Origin: Plenodomus lindquistii | Lineage: Eukaryota > Ascomycota > Dothideomycetes > Pleosporales > Leptosphaeriaceae | Direction of reading: 5' to 3' | DNA length: 64,000 nt | Assembly (NCBI GenBank): GCA_025504975.1 | Contig: JANUWI010000007.1 | Coordinates: 806,001-870,000, forward strand | Shown here: positions 13,701 to 25,031 of the stretch, in pieces | Numbering within the stretch: position 1 is the stretch's first letter | How the letters are laid out: each line of letters begins with the position of its first letter | Made by a program: the position numbers and the translations under genes | Notes under the pieces: model-generated | What the model saw: the letters and a program-made list of their open reading frames with translations, nothing else | What the model was told of the DNA's origin: nothing | The model's database searches: none

Positions 13701-15338
13701 GTAGTGGTCCACGACAATCTCGGGTACCCCTTTCACGTGACCCGTTATTAAGCCGATGACCTTGGAACCCCTGGGCCTCTGGTTCGGCTGATCTGAGATG
13801 AGGGTGTCTGCACCTTAAGAGTCAGTTGTGCCAGAGTTTATTGACTGTTATTGGTGAGAGTGTAGCGTAAGCCTTGGTTAGCGACAGTGTATAACGGACC
13901 ATGATCGCTAGGGAAGCTATGACTCTAGTCCAACCCGAGTTTAATTCGAAGGAGCTCGTACTTTGACGAACCCGCCCTATGATTGCTGACTGCTTCAAGC
14001 AGCACAACACAGCGAGGCTATGACGGTGAGTGACAAGGCTTGAAGGATAGCTTCGCAGTATACTGGGAAGCATCCACAACACATTTCAGGTTATCCCTGG
14101 GAGGCGTTGTTGCTCCATGGAAGTTCCTAAGAGTCCTTGGGCGATAAGTATCGTCGCCTGACACGGCCAACTTTTAGAGAGTAAATTTTGGTGCAAGGGT
14201 CCTGACTTTTTTGTAAACGGCGATCGGCGCTTGCGAGGACATGTGAACGATTATTCGTTGCAAGTAAGCCGCTAGCCTGTTTAGCCTTGTTTGCTCGGAC
14301 GGACTTTGACACGGTGTGAAGGCTGGAGTTGTGCAAGACTTGAAGATGGTGGGAACAGAGGCGGACTTGGTGTTGCACGGAGGGACAATGAAGAGACGGG
14401 TTACACGTGACAGCGGTTGACCTGCTCCAGCGCAGCCTCCTGCGCGGCATCTGAAATGATGAGTGACGGGTATTGAATTTGCCGGCAGAACTGGCGAATG
14501 TCCATGCCGATCACGGACCTAGCAGTGATGATGGTACACGGTACATGAGATGAGTGCGAGCAGACTGCGAAGAGCCTATCAGGCACCGAGGGTTGTCGAG
14601 GAAGGTGCAGGCGGGTGCAATGCAAGCACGTCTTGCGCCCAGCCAGCTGGGAGAGGCGGCATTACCACGAAATCCAGCGTGTCTCGTGAGCCCAGGACGA
14701 GCGCTGAGGTTGGTCAATCTGAGCCCAGAGGTCGCAATGAGGGGCAGAGTGATCATGCGACCGATCCCCAGCACAGGGTGGAGGCGGCGAGATCTCAGCA
14801 TGGTGCTTATCAGTGCAGATGCCGCCAGCAGCCGGGTTGGGCAGGACGCGCTGCTCGTCTCATGCCATTTGCATGGAGCTTGCTGAGCGCGACGACGAGC
14901 GAGAGCGTTGCGGACATGTGGCTGCATCTGCACGCAGAGTGTTTCATGGCGCGGGCGGTGCATAACGTTGGTGAAGGGTGGATTGGCCGGGCTAGCCCGC
15001 GTTGGGCACGACGACCCGCCCAGTGCACGTACTGCCGCGAGACCAATTTCAATACCAGGGTCATGCATGGACCCCTAGCAACACGCCCTCACCTTAAAGC
15101 TCTGGCGGCCCTGGACAGCCTGCTCACCTTTTTTTTCCTGCTATCCTCTTCCTCTCCCCACCGCTGCTCCGACTTTCCCCCCAAGGTCGAGCCTGCTTTC
15201 CCTCTCCTGCCACTTGCCAGTGTAGAGCCTTCCCTTTTCGTACGCTTTTGTAATACACTCTGCGAGCTTGACTCACCACGCCCAACCCTCCCCCTCGCCG
15301 CACACCACCGTCCACTCACGCTCCCCAAAACACGCACA
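10760..15338. other. Gene-poor intergenic stretch
   Basis: No gene of recognisable family is seen over 4.6 kb. The - strand at about 11255-11400 encodes a degenerate heptad repeat (see findings). Around 11990-12130 there are purine-rich and GT-rich simple-sequence tracts. Region 14500-15100 is GC-rich and open in several frames, with no protein-like composition. Region 15120-15335, just before the PH-domain gene, is a C/T-rich leader typical of strongly expressed fungal promoters. Confidence 0.5.
12427..12759 (-). CDS. Doubtful small hypothetical protein
   Basis: A single ATG-started open frame of 110 residues. It has a basic N-terminal half (KRSANARRW) and a hydrophobic middle (SCLPVMGWAAALRFLANVAW) that could be one membrane segment. 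Codon choice in the middle is G/C-biased at third positions, as in real genes nearby, which is the only positive evidence. No known domain is recognised, there is no clear promoter, and flanking frames give nothing to extend it. It may be a chance ORF or one exon of a missed gene. Confidence 0.2.
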   Translation of the reverse strand: MLFQKMRCQFKLKYNGVHLPLQGSYRQKRSANARRWSYTTSCLPVMGWAAALRFLANVAWDYVMADYSAKELVLSFKALSQLISHDVKSVTFEFVFTVGRRWGKHVHCNK

Positions 15339-17443
15339 ATGTCTGCCGTCGACGCCCCAAAGCCGGTCGATCTGGCCCCGGCCGGCCACGTTGAGCCTGC
15401 GCCTGCGCCCGTTGTCGAGAGCGGCAACGTGACCGCCCCCGTAGTCGAGGAGCCCAAGGCCGAGGAAGTGGCCAAGACCGACGACGACACTGTCGCCCCG
15501 CCCACCGAGATCAAGGACGAGACGGCTGAGGACAAGGTGGTCGAGCCCATCTACAGCGGTGCGCTCGGCTACAAGGCCCCTGGACTGAAGAAGTGAGTAC
15601 CAAGCGCGGTGCTGAGACGGTGCCACATGCTGACCACAACAACAGCGCGTTCCGTTTCGCCAAGAAGCACTTCTGGTTTGGAGAGGAGCCCGTCGACGCC
15701 GCCAACTTGAGAGAGTACCTCCGCGGCGAGAAGCCTGAGATTGCCCACCCAGTCGTCGCATGGTCCAGCCAGACGGGCAAAGGCCTGCTTTTCTTCGTGA
15801 AGCACGCTGACCAGAAGGAGCACCCCGCCGGTGTTCTCCACCTGGTACGTTCCGCAACGCGGCGCATGCAGAAGCATAAGTACTGACTTGTTCCAGGCCT
15901 ACGCTACCGACCTCGTCAAGGACGGCGCTGTCGCCTTCTCGGTCAAGATCTCCGGCCACAAGCACACCTTTGAGGCTCAGAACACTGCTGAGCGCGATGG
16001 ATGGTTCGTCGCCGTCGAGAAGGCCATCACCGAGGCCAAGGCTTCCAAGGACACGATCGAGTCGAGCGAGGGCTTCAAGGAGAACAAGGAGAAGATCAGT
16101 AAGTTTGTCCCAAAAAATTATATTTCTGGCGCGTCGCGTCGCGCGTCGATAGTAGTGCGCGTCAAACTATTTTTTTATGCAGGGCGCTGACATCACACAG
16201 GCAAGCCCACTGCGCTAGCGGCCGCTACCTCCGCGCCCAAGAAGAGCCTGGATGCTACCCCCAAGCTTGCCGAGGGCGAGGCTGCCACCTCTTCTGAGAC
16301 CCCTGCGGCTGTTCCTGCTCGCGCTGGATCGTCGTCCAGCAGCTCTTCTGATGAAGAGAAGAAGGCTAAGAAGACCAAGAGCAAGTCCAGGAGCGCATCC
16401 CGCAAACGTGCCTCCATCTTCGGCTTCGGCAAGAAAGACAAGGCTCCCAAGGATGAGAGCGCGGCTGTCAAGACCGAGCCTGAGGTCAAGCCCGAGGAGT
16501 CCGCTGTTCCCCACCTCGCTGAGGTTGGTGAGAGTAAGTTTTGCATCATTTGTTGCATGACGAGTCCTAACATTCGATAGCTCCTGCTGCTGGTCCTGTC
16601 ACCACCAACGCTCCTGTCATCACCTCGGAGATTCCCAGTGCTGGCCAGGAGATGAAGGATGAGGCCACTCCAGCTGCCGCTGCTGGTACTTCCACTGAGG
16701 CTGCTCCCGTAGCTGCTACTCAGGAGAAGCCCGCCGTCAAGAAGAGGGGCTCTATTTTCGGCAACTTCGTCGAGAAGCTCAAGTCGCCCACAACCGAGAA
16801 GAAGGAGCACGAGCTTGTCGCTCCCCAGCCACCGGTCAAGGAAGGTGAGACTGGCCCAGAGGCCGCCAAGCCCCTGGACGAGGCTGTAGTCGCTGCCCCC
16901 GCTACCCCAGCCGTTGCGGAGCCCACTACCGAGTCTGGAGCACCCAAGACTGAGGAGAGGCCCATCTCCACCCCATCAAAGGAGAAGGAGCACTTCTCTT
17001 TCGGCAAGCTCTTTGGCTCCAAGGAGCGAAGCAAGTCGCCTGCGGCTGCCGAGAAGGCTACTGAGCCCAAGGCCGATGCCGCCCCCAAGATCCAGGACCC
17101 GGCTCCTGTTGTAGAAGAGCCTGCGGCGCCTGTTGAGCCCACCGAGGCCAAGGTCGATGAGGAGACCCCCAAGAAGGAGAAGCGCGCCAGCTTCTTCGGA
17201 AACCTCAGCCGCTCCTTGAGCAAGGCTACCTCTGGCAAGAAGGACGCCAAGACCGAGAAGAAGGAGCCCACCGCTGCTATCCCCGAGGGAGAGGAGAACA
17301 AGGCTGAGGCCCCCGTCGCCGCCCAACCTGAGGAGACATCTGCTGCTGTCCCTGCCGAGAAGACGATTGGTGATGTTCCCGCTGAGGCCGTCACCGCTGG
17401 CGAGGGTCCGAAAGGCACCCAGACTGTCCCTACAACTGCGTAA
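15339..17443 (+). CDS. PH-domain protein (Mug6-like) with long disordered tail
   Basis: Five exons: 15339-15592, 15646-15844, 15897-16098, 16201-16533 and 16581-17443, giving 616 residues. A short acidic Pro/Ala/Glu-rich N-terminus (1-75) leads to a fungal pleckstrin-homology domain at about 75-205. That domain starts around YSGALGYKAPGLKK and ends with the Trp-containing helix AERDGWFVAVEKAI. Such domains bind membrane phosphoinositides; the closest described type is the PH domain of S. pombe 'meiotic expression up-regulated' Mug6. The rest, about 206-616, is low complexity (Ala, Pro, Glu, Lys). It carries Ser-rich acidic runs near 262-271 and four spaced copies of a Ser-[Ile/Phe]-Phe-Gly type motif near residues 290, 387, 469 and 533. 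The start is the first ATG after a C/T-rich leader; frames upstream are open by chance. It probably acts at the plasma membrane or cell cortex. Confidence 0.85.
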
Positions 17444-18519
17444 GGTGTGGTGGGAAGACACCGCCCTTCTCAACGACAGCCATGATGGAATGACGGAAAA
17501 GCAAAGATACCGCAACTCCCTTGTTTGACCGCACGACCACCACCGATACCCCCAACATCTTGCCTTGGATCTTGTTAGACAGATTCGTGCAGGATTTGGA
17601 TCGAGCTTTCTCTGATATCCCTCTCCTTCCCATTTGTTGTCCCATTTCGACCAACTCGCGCCGCTCGTTTCCGTGGAGGACGACGTGTGCGGCTCTGATA
17701 TGTTGGACTTGTCGATCTTGCGATCCAGTGCTGTATGCCCGGTTCTTGTCTAGATTGATACCACTCTGCATCTATTTCTCTCGTTTTGATACCATTGTCG
17801 GATACCTAGCTGTTTGCTATTGGTACTGTTTGTTTTGTCGCGCAATACCCCCTGATACCCTCTGCGTACAGCCTTATAAGGACATGTATACAAGCGGCCG
17901 CTAGGGCACACTTCGACGTAATAATCTCTAATATACTGTCGTTCTCAATCTTCTGCATGTTGTGATTTGTTGTAGAGTAGGTGCCAGTTATCTCAGGATA
18001 CCCATGTGAACAGAGTAATGACCCAACAAGTGACGATAAACTCCAGTGTCATGGTGGGAAGGCGCGGATGTCGAGTTCCATGACGCGTAGTCTGTATTCG
18101 TAAGAAAGTAGTGACTTGTTAGCCACGAGTGTGCACCCACTCAAATGGCCCGGTCTAGTCCTCGTTGTGTGTAGATGGTGGCGCGAACTCGATGACCATG
18201 GATCAACATGTCAAATCGCTCAGGACAAGGCACGCTGCGGGGCTACGCCTGCGGGTTTTGCCTTGTCCAAGACTTGGTCGACTGATGCTGTTTCCTTGCC
18301 AGCGACATGGGCAGGGCAGGTGCGTGAGTGAGGCAAACGAAAATTCCCTGCCGTACTCGGTCCTGCGCTCATGCGATCACTCTTGTCACGTCATTTCTGT
18401 GTTTGATCCTCACGCTCACGAGTATACTTTCGCTTGGTTGCGACATTCTTAGAGAGGCATCGATACTGGCTCGTTCCGAGGTTTGAAGCTGTGGGGTAGC
18501 TGCTCAGCTCAGCTCCACC
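17444..18519. other. Intergenic
   Basis: 3' flank of the PH-domain gene and 5' flank of the UBTD gene, which lie in tandem. A T/C-rich stretch to about 17900 looks like 3' UTR. No coding sequence is supported. Confidence 0.5.
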
Positions 18520-19483
18520 ATGGTAAGTCATGTCATCACTGGCAGACTGCCATGCGCAATGTCTAAGACATGTCATTGTATAGGGCTGTTGCGCATCCAC
18601 ACCCAGCAGCGACGGCGACAACGCCAACACGCCCGTCGTACGCGCGCATTCATCCTCGCGCAACATCACCGCGCCATCTACGCGCCGCGCATCGCAGGCC
18701 TCGCAGCCAGGCGCGCAAGCTCCGAGTATCGACGACCGTCCAAATGCACCGCTGAAGCCCATCCCCGCTGACCAGCGCTCGCAACTTCCCCCCGCGCTCA
18801 CTACATCGTCGCCCAACGGCCGCGTCAAGCCCCTCACCGACCCCTCAAACGCGACATGGACGCCGTCGCGCCTCGAGAAAGAACGCCGCGATTGGTGGGA
18901 CACACAAGTCACGGGCAATGCTGAGATCTGGGGCGCTATACGCGTAGCAGCGCAGTCGTTGCAGTCGGGCGAGGTGCAGACTGCACAGGCGCTGCTGGAC
19001 GTGACGGGGTGCACGTGTCCGACTGGGCTGCTCTGGAAGGGTGTCTACGATCCTACGGGGGTGCAGTACAAGGTGCCCGAGTGGGTTATCGTGCAACCTG
19101 AGGGCTTGGCTGAAGAGGCTGAAGCCGGCGTTGGAAATGCAGGCGCTGCAACACTGCAGGCTGACGCTGAGGAGACCGAGAGGAATGCAAAGATCTTCAA
19201 TGTCAAGGTGAGGACTAGTCACGATCAGAGGGACATGGTGGTCAGTGTGGGCGCAAAAGACACAGTGCAGAGCATAATCGAGCAGGTCAGGATGCAGGGA
19301 AAGGTACGTCAATCGAGCTGACGATCATCAACTACAAACTTACATTCCTCCCAGCTTGACGCCAAAGCAATAATCCGCATCGCTTACGGAGGTCGACTAT
19401 ACCAAGACCACGAGACCCTCGAATCCCACCCCTACTGGAACTTTGACGCCGGTCATGTCTTGTCTGCTCTTGTTACGCCGTAG
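18520..19483 (+). CDS. UBTD1/2-like ubiquitin-domain protein, N-myristoylation type
   Basis: Exons 18520-18522, 18584-19303 and 19355-19483, giving 283 residues. Exon 1 consists only of the ATG, followed by a 61-nt intron with donor GTAAGT and acceptor TAG. The second exon begins Gly-Cys-Cys, so the mature start is MGCCASTPSS, a classic N-myristoylation plus palmitoylation signal, as in animal UBTD1/UBTD2. A Ser/Pro-rich linker is followed by the DC-UbP N-terminal domain at about 90-185 (WTPSRLEKERRDWWDT, then GNAEIWGAI and the CTCPTGLLWKGVYDPTG block). A C-terminal ubiquitin-like fold spans about 205-281 and ends in a HPYWNFDAGHVLSALV segment. UBTD proteins bind E2/E3 ubiquitin enzymes at membranes. 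No ORF on either strand alone shows the true N-terminus; it appears only after splicing. Confidence 0.88.
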
Positions 19484-21065
19484 AATGAGCACTCTGCGAC
19501 TAGTTGCGACAGTCGGTATTATTGCGATTGTTGGATGCAGTCGTATGAGATGGAGTGGAATGGCATGGAGTGGATCATGGAGTGGGATGGGTCGCAGTCG
19601 GATCAGTCGCACCGGGAAGACTTGGAGTGGAACGACACGCAGCAGCAGCTCTTTGAAATGCAGATGCAGATGCAAGAAATGCAGACGCACTGGGGTCCAA
19701 TGTAGAGGCTCCAGATCTAGGTCTACCACATCAGACTCGCCCCTGGCATTCTGGCAAACAGGTTTCCTGTACGCACTTTCACTTCCCCACGACCTGGAGT
19801 TACCCCATTCTGATCACTGGAACAATCTTCTCCAGTGTGGCGTTGGCTGTGGAGTATCCGGGTCGTTCGGTCTGTTTGGCCTGGTGCCTTGGCTTAGCGT
19901 TGTCGTGTTATACGGCTGTTTTTAGTTCCGTTGAATAATGGTAATAGTAATTTTGCACAAAAGACTGAGCAATCCTCAAGGATACAAGAGTGTGTGTAGG
20001 AGTGAGAAGGTGGGGGTGCTTGTGTGCAAGTAAGCAAGCTATGAAACTTCCTCTAACCCACTGTCTAGGAGAGATGGTAAGCATCTCTCTTCCCACTCCT
20101 CATTCCATTCCCTCGACATGTACGCCATGATAATCTCCAACTAACTACTCTATACACCTAACATACTTTGCACACCGAGCATTAGAGTGCTTAACTTTAA
20201 TCATATCATATCAACCTTAGCATCAACAATCACCCCAAGTCTGCATTGGACTTGATCTGCGTCGCACATCGATCCACGTGTGACGAGCGAGCGAGCAAGC
20301 AAGCAGGTATGAATCTGCATATCCGTCGATACATAAACAGAGGGTGGAGAAATAGTCCTCAGAGATGATTATTAATGTATACGTTTGACATATTTTCTTG
20401 ATTTCTATTTCTAAGGTTGGTGAAAATGTTGGTGCATCAATCGGCCTGCGATAAATGGCATCAAGAGTGCTTAACCACCGTGCCAACAAACGAAACAAGC
20501 ACTGGCCATTATCTTCTCGCCATGGAAACATGATGTGTGTAATTGTAATAATAAAACACTGAGGTTTTGGAAGAAAATGTACTATGTCCTTGAAAGGGCT
20601 ACGGAAGAGTGCGTGTCCATGCGTGCACCTGAGCGCATGTTCCGTTTACATGCGTCGTCCGTGCATGTGCAGCCCTCGACGTGCCTAACACATCATGCGA
20701 TCACAGATTCTACGTGTTCGGTAAGGCGTCTTGAAGAAGCTGGGATAATGGGGGTTGGAAGATTTTTTGGTGCATAGGTGAGAGGGCGGATTTAGTCGAG
20801 GTCGCGTAGTGAATGTGGGTTCAACCAGTGACGACCATAGTTTGGATGTGGAGAAGGCCAGCTCGGGTTCTGAGATTCAATCTGCCTTTATGACACTCTT
20901 TGTTGTTCGACCATATGGGTACCAACGAGAAAGCCGATGGGCACTATGAGGGGGCTATCAGGTTGAGCTGTGAACACGAGGAAGCGGAGGTCTGGCCCAT
21001 AGGAGATCCTCGTTTCGATTCCTTGGAGTTGGACGTGTCATGTGAGCCAACTGGACCTATCAAAC
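19484..21065. other. Intergenic
   Basis: 3' flank of the UBTD gene and 5' flank of the small coiled-coil gene. Short open frames exist on both strands but none has protein-like composition. No repeats or RNA genes were recognised. Confidence 0.5.
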
Positions 21066-21721
21066 ATGGTGAGAACCCGTATGGTCCGCAACCAGACATC
21101 ACCAAGTCGGCGAAATGTGCGAGAGCCTCTGGGAGCAAAGGCGACTAAGCGTCTCAGGTTGGAAAGCCCGACGCCCGAAGACCATACGACAGCAAAACCG
21201 GCAGTGCCATCAAGCCTTACCAGAATCTACGTTTTTGGAAAAGAGCAACTTGAGGGACGTAGAGCAGCGGGGTTCGTGCGGCCGAGTAACCAGAACCACC
21301 CAGCCAGCAACTTGAGTTCAACAAAACGGCAGTACCAGCCAGGCAAGCAAAGCCGCAGCCAGACGAAAGAAGCGAAATCCAAAAACAAGAAGAAAATTTC
21401 CTGAAATGGGTTGCGAAAGAGATCAAAGGGTACGATGCATGTCAAGGTCCACTACGTCTAGCCATGCTAGCGAACCTTTGCAAACTCCCGCGTCAGAGGA
21501 ACCACGCGCTGACGCAGGCCATGGAAATCCTACGGAAACACCAAGACCGGGTCGATGACCAGATCCAAACTGCTCAGAAATTGCTGAAAGAGATGGAGGA
21601 GGATGGAGTGCGCGTCAGTGACGCTGTAGAGGAATTTGAGGGTGTGGTACAAGACTTGGTGCGAAGATGTGAGAGGAATAGGCGAGGTACTCGGAGGATT
21701 GCGGTATCGCTGGGTATTTAG
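21066..21721 (+). CDS. Hypothetical basic coiled-coil protein
   Basis: Two exons, 21066-21285 and 21333-21721, joined by a 47-nt intron (donor GTAACC, acceptor CGGCAG), giving 202 residues. The N-terminus is basic and looks nuclear (MVRTRMVRNQ, later KATKRLRLESPTPEDH). The middle is Gln/Lys-rich. The C-terminal half, about 115-195, is predicted helical with heptad-like spacing (HQDRVDDQIQTAQKLLKEMEEDG and the following EEFEGVVQDLVRR). Each exon alone looks like an unrelated short ORF; only the spliced frame reads through. No named family is recognised. A kinetochore or chromatin-associated role would be guesswork. Confidence 0.6.
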
Positions 21722-22234
21722 CATTAGGTATGAAGAAAGATGTCTAGGGACGGCGCTGCGACATGGACTTTTGAGAGGGACGAAGGGTTACTAGAATGCA
21801 GGGGATAATCTGCAAATGGTGAAGAAGTTATCCCGATGACATAGCATGTTGGGCCCCTGGAGTCGTACGAATTAGACGCGTCTGCATTCGTTGCAGAGAC
21901 AATTGGCAAAATTTGAAAATTCAAGAAACTGCAATGTCTTCTAGTGTCGTAAGTGTGATGATGAAGGTGATGATCCAGGCATCAGGAGTTCGAACGTAAG
22001 AGGCATCCGCTCGGCGGTGGCGCAGGCGGTGACACCAAACTGCCACGCTGCACCTGGTCCGCGGTCATTGCCCGCCTTCCCGCAATCACACAACTACATA
22101 CCACCAATCATCCAACAACAACAAAAAATCCAGCATCCGCTCTACAACCCAAGCCAAGCTAATCACCGCCCACCATACACACCCCATCCACCCCTGCCCA
22201 CCAACAAACTCGCCCAACCCCCCACTCACCCCAC
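21722..22234. other. Intergenic
   Basis: About 510 bp between two tandem small genes. The last 170 bp are CA/C-rich, consistent with the leader of the next gene. Nothing else is seen. Confidence 0.5.
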
Positions 22235-22636
22235 ATGTCCTCCACCGCCCTCCCCATAACCCCCGCCCGCTTCGCCGCCGCCCTCACCACCCTCCCCATC
22301 TCCACCCTCTATGCCAAACACGCCGAACTCACCAACCAACTCGCCCACCTCACCACCAGCAACGCGCAACTCGAAGAATTTGCGCGCGAAAACGACGACC
22401 GCGAGTGCTACGAGGCGCTGCTGGAGAACCGCGAGGTTGTGAAGCGGTTTGAGGAGCGGAGGGAGTTGATTAGGAAGGAGGTGAGTGAGGTGAGGGGGTT
22501 GCCTTGGAGGCCGCAGGGGGAAGTGGAGGAGTCTGTAGGGACTGTGGGTGCGGATACGAGGGGTGTGAACGGGGATGGAGGTGCGGGTGCGGAGCAGGAG
22601 AGGAGTGAGGGTGGGGAGGAGGGCGTGTTTCTTTGA
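22235..22636 (+). CDS. Small conserved-looking helical protein
   Basis: Intronless frame of 133 residues from an ATG in good context (cacATGTCC). An N-terminal TPARFAAALTTLPISTLYAKHAEL segment is followed by a helical stretch with paired Asn/Gln and Glu residues (residues 30-90). The tail is low-complexity, rich in Gly and Glu. The arrangement resembles small fungal proteins with a 'TPxRFAxALxxLPxxxLY' start, possibly of the Tma17/Adc17 proteasome-assembly chaperone type, but that link is weak. Third-position G/C bias supports coding in the first 90 codons. Confidence 0.55.
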   Translation: MSSTALPITPARFAAALTTLPISTLYAKHAELTNQLAHLTTSNAQLEEFARENDDRECYEALLENREVVKRFEERRELIRKEVSEVRGLPWRPQGEVEESVGTVGADTRGVNGDGGAGAEQERSEGGEEGVFL

Positions 22637-23306
22637 GGGGGGGGGTGGGATGAGCGTGGGGAATTTTTCGTCTTGAGGATTTGATTCGAATGTGGTTGGA
22701 TGGCAGGGGTGAAGGAGGGAGGAAGGCCTGTCAACGAATGGCGGCTGAAGATGACGGGATGAATGCTGTTGGTTCAGAGTTCGATTGGGCACGGTACGTC
22801 AGGTTACAAATGCTATGAGAAGATTGACTGACTGCTATTGGTAGAACGAGCACCAGTCCCACATGCGTTCACATGCAGGATTTAATCACGATTTCCTGAC
22901 CACACGGTCCACGGGCACGCTACATTGAGGAATTCGACTATCGCATCTCATGTCCGACGTATCCGAGAACGGCAAGCTGTGCACAGCCAGGCGATCATGG
23001 TATTCCCATGCGGATATTGTCACATATTCAGGATGAGACACGTTGTGTTGCAGTCACACGCGTAAGAAAGAGCTCGTATTTATTGCGTCTCCAGCTTACC
23101 TTAATAGTATGACGGTCGAGTCTATACAGCAGCAAGGAGACAACAAAAGCACTCAGGTATCACGAAAAATAATCTCTACTACTCTGAGAGAATACACAAA
23201 ATACAAAGGGACGTTGAGCAAGGTGCTAAGTGCAGTGTATTGACTACAGCGAGCAGTACTCATGCCCTAGGTGTACGAGTTCCTATGTACATGATGTATT
23301 TACATC
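22637..23306. other. Intergenic with a MITE remnant
   Basis: Convergent intergenic region between the small helical gene and the MFS gene. A truncated copy of the TACGAAGGAGCTC MITE family lies at 23062-23240. A long purine-rich stretch occurs at 22620-22660. Confidence 0.5.
23062..23240 (+). repeat. MITE family copy A (truncated)
   Basis: The left end GAAAGAGCTCGTATTTATTG matches the reverse complement of the right terminus of the full copies. The following CAGCAGCAAGGAGACAAC block aligns with the internal part of the copy at 29239-29474 read in reverse. The other terminus is not recognisable, so the copy is truncated or eroded. It lies just downstream of the MFS stop codon and could serve as 3' UTR. 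Confidence 0.6.
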
Positions 23307-25031
23307 TTATCTCGCCGTGGTCGCAGTCTCCTTTCCAAGACCCTCAGAGTTGGTATCGGAACCAACAGGTGCTTCGACATCCTCGGTCGCCTGATTCTCA
23401 TTCGCCCTCTTCTTGTCGTCTCTCTTCTGCAACAGTCGAAGAATCTGCGTCAACACAATCATAGCTACGCCCAACACCGTCGCCGCGATGAAACCCGCGT
23501 GGAATACCGGTGCGTCAGCCGTCCGCCAGACTGCGGTCGTATACCAAATCGACATGATGTAGCTGAACATATTTGATGCCGCGATGACAAACCCACGCAT
23601 CTCGTGGTCATGCGGGATCAATTCGGCGTACCACGCATAGTAAGGACCAGGCACTCCAGCGCTAAAGTACGCGAAATAGTATGCCACGTACTTCAGCGTA
23701 GTCGATACGTCCCAGACCGCCAGGATGATGCAGGCGAAGAGTGTTCCGATTTGCATGACGACAATCGCGGGCCATCGGCGTCCCTTGAGTAGAGGAGAAT
23801 CCGATAGTGCGCCGGCTGCGAGTTGCACGACAACACCAACTGCCACTTGTCCGGTGGGCCACACGTTCCGCTGGTAGACGCTGTGTCCTTCTGCCTTGAG
23901 CCAGAGGGCCATGACAGGCTGGTAGCTTGGGAAGCTGCCCTGCACCAGCCAGTATCCCAATGGAAGAACCCAGAATTGCCATTGTTTGATGATGCCGAAG
24001 AATTTCGTCCTAGTCCAAGGATTGTGCCCGAGAGGCTTCTGCCCTTCGTTGATAAGGCGCTGGCATTGCCGTTCTGCTTCCTCTTTCGTAATGTAGAATG
24101 CGCGTGTGGTCTCTGGGAAATCGGGGATGAACCAGTAGCCTATGAATGAGATGGGCAGAGATATGATGCCGCAGACGATGAAAAGCCATTGCCAGCCTTC
24201 TCTGCCGTACACACCGTCCAGACCTTCGTATGCGCCGGCTTGCAAGTACCCGCTGAACATGCCGGCGAGTGCTGCGGTGCAGTAGAACAAAGCTGTTCGT
24301 TTGCCGCGTTCTTCTTTGGTGTACCAGCTGCCGATCAAGTACTGCATCATGTCAGTATGTTAAGAATGATGCTCGATGCCTGGATGTAACTCACAATCAT
24401 GACAGGGAAATATCCAGACTCGAAAAGCCCAACCAAAAAGCGTATAGCATAAAGCTGCGACGTATTTGTGATTGACGAAGTGCAGAAGGTCAACACCGAC
24501 CATAGGATCTCCAAGGTTGGAATCAGGATTGACGGGCGAACTTTCGTCGCTAGCATCACTGCAGGCATTTGCCCGACAACATACCCTGCAGTGAAGCAAT
24601 TGTTGGCATACGTGAGTTCGCTTCCGTGCATCCCAAGGGCTTCCTTCATCTGTGAACTGTCAGACCCAGAAACTTCTTTACGGGCGGTAGTGTTGTCGGA
24701 CTTACCCCGGACACATATGCATTTCCGATGTTGCTTTGGTCGAGATTTTTGCCTTTGGTCATACTGTCAGTTGCTTCCTTAGCTACATTCGATACTCCTT
24801 ACTGAAATACCCCAGGCATGCTGCGGTCAAGAGGAAGACATCTAGCTTAAAGAGAAACCATTTCTCCTCCTTTGGCTTATCGGGGTCATCCCATACATAG
24901 CGCTGAATGCTGCGAAGAACTCGACGGGTGCGACCGTATGTTGGCTTCTCGGAGGGAGCATCGAGATCAGTGGACGAGGGAGCGTCATGAAGTCCTTTTG
25001 TCTGAACTTCAGGCTCGACTTTGGAAGTCAT
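23307..25031 (-). CDS. MFS transporter, Dal5/Liz1-Fen2 (pantothenate/allantoate) type
   Basis: Four exons on the - strand: 25031-24803, 24752-24706, 24649-24395 and 24341-23307, giving 521 residues. Introns of 50, 56 and 53 nt all restore frame. The N-terminal cytosolic tail (about 1-65) is charged. About twelve membrane segments follow. Family marks are LDQSNIGNAYVSGMKE at the first loop, GYVVGQMPAVMLATKVRPS in helices 2-3, AIRFLVGLFESGYFPV in helix 4, and GSWYTKEERGKR in the central region. These belong to the anion:cation symporter family, which includes the pantothenate transporters Liz1/Fen2 and the allantoate permease Dal5. The acidic C-tail (about 485-521) is cytosolic. The actual substrate cannot be read from sequence. 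It is divergent from the 2OG dioxygenase gene and probably co-regulated with it. Confidence 0.88.

Noticed and set aside
14511..15068. 185-codon - strand frame
   Set aside because: In a GC-rich stretch open on both strands; no recognisable domain and no plausible start context.
14550..15338. In-frame extension of the PH-domain protein by about 263 codons
   Set aside because: The open frame is GC-rich and lacks protein-like sequence; the C/T-rich leader and the ATG at 15339 are a better start.
19443..19925. 160-codon + frame after the UBTD gene
   Set aside because: Overlaps the UBTD last exon in another frame and is Met/Ser/Arg-rich without protein character.
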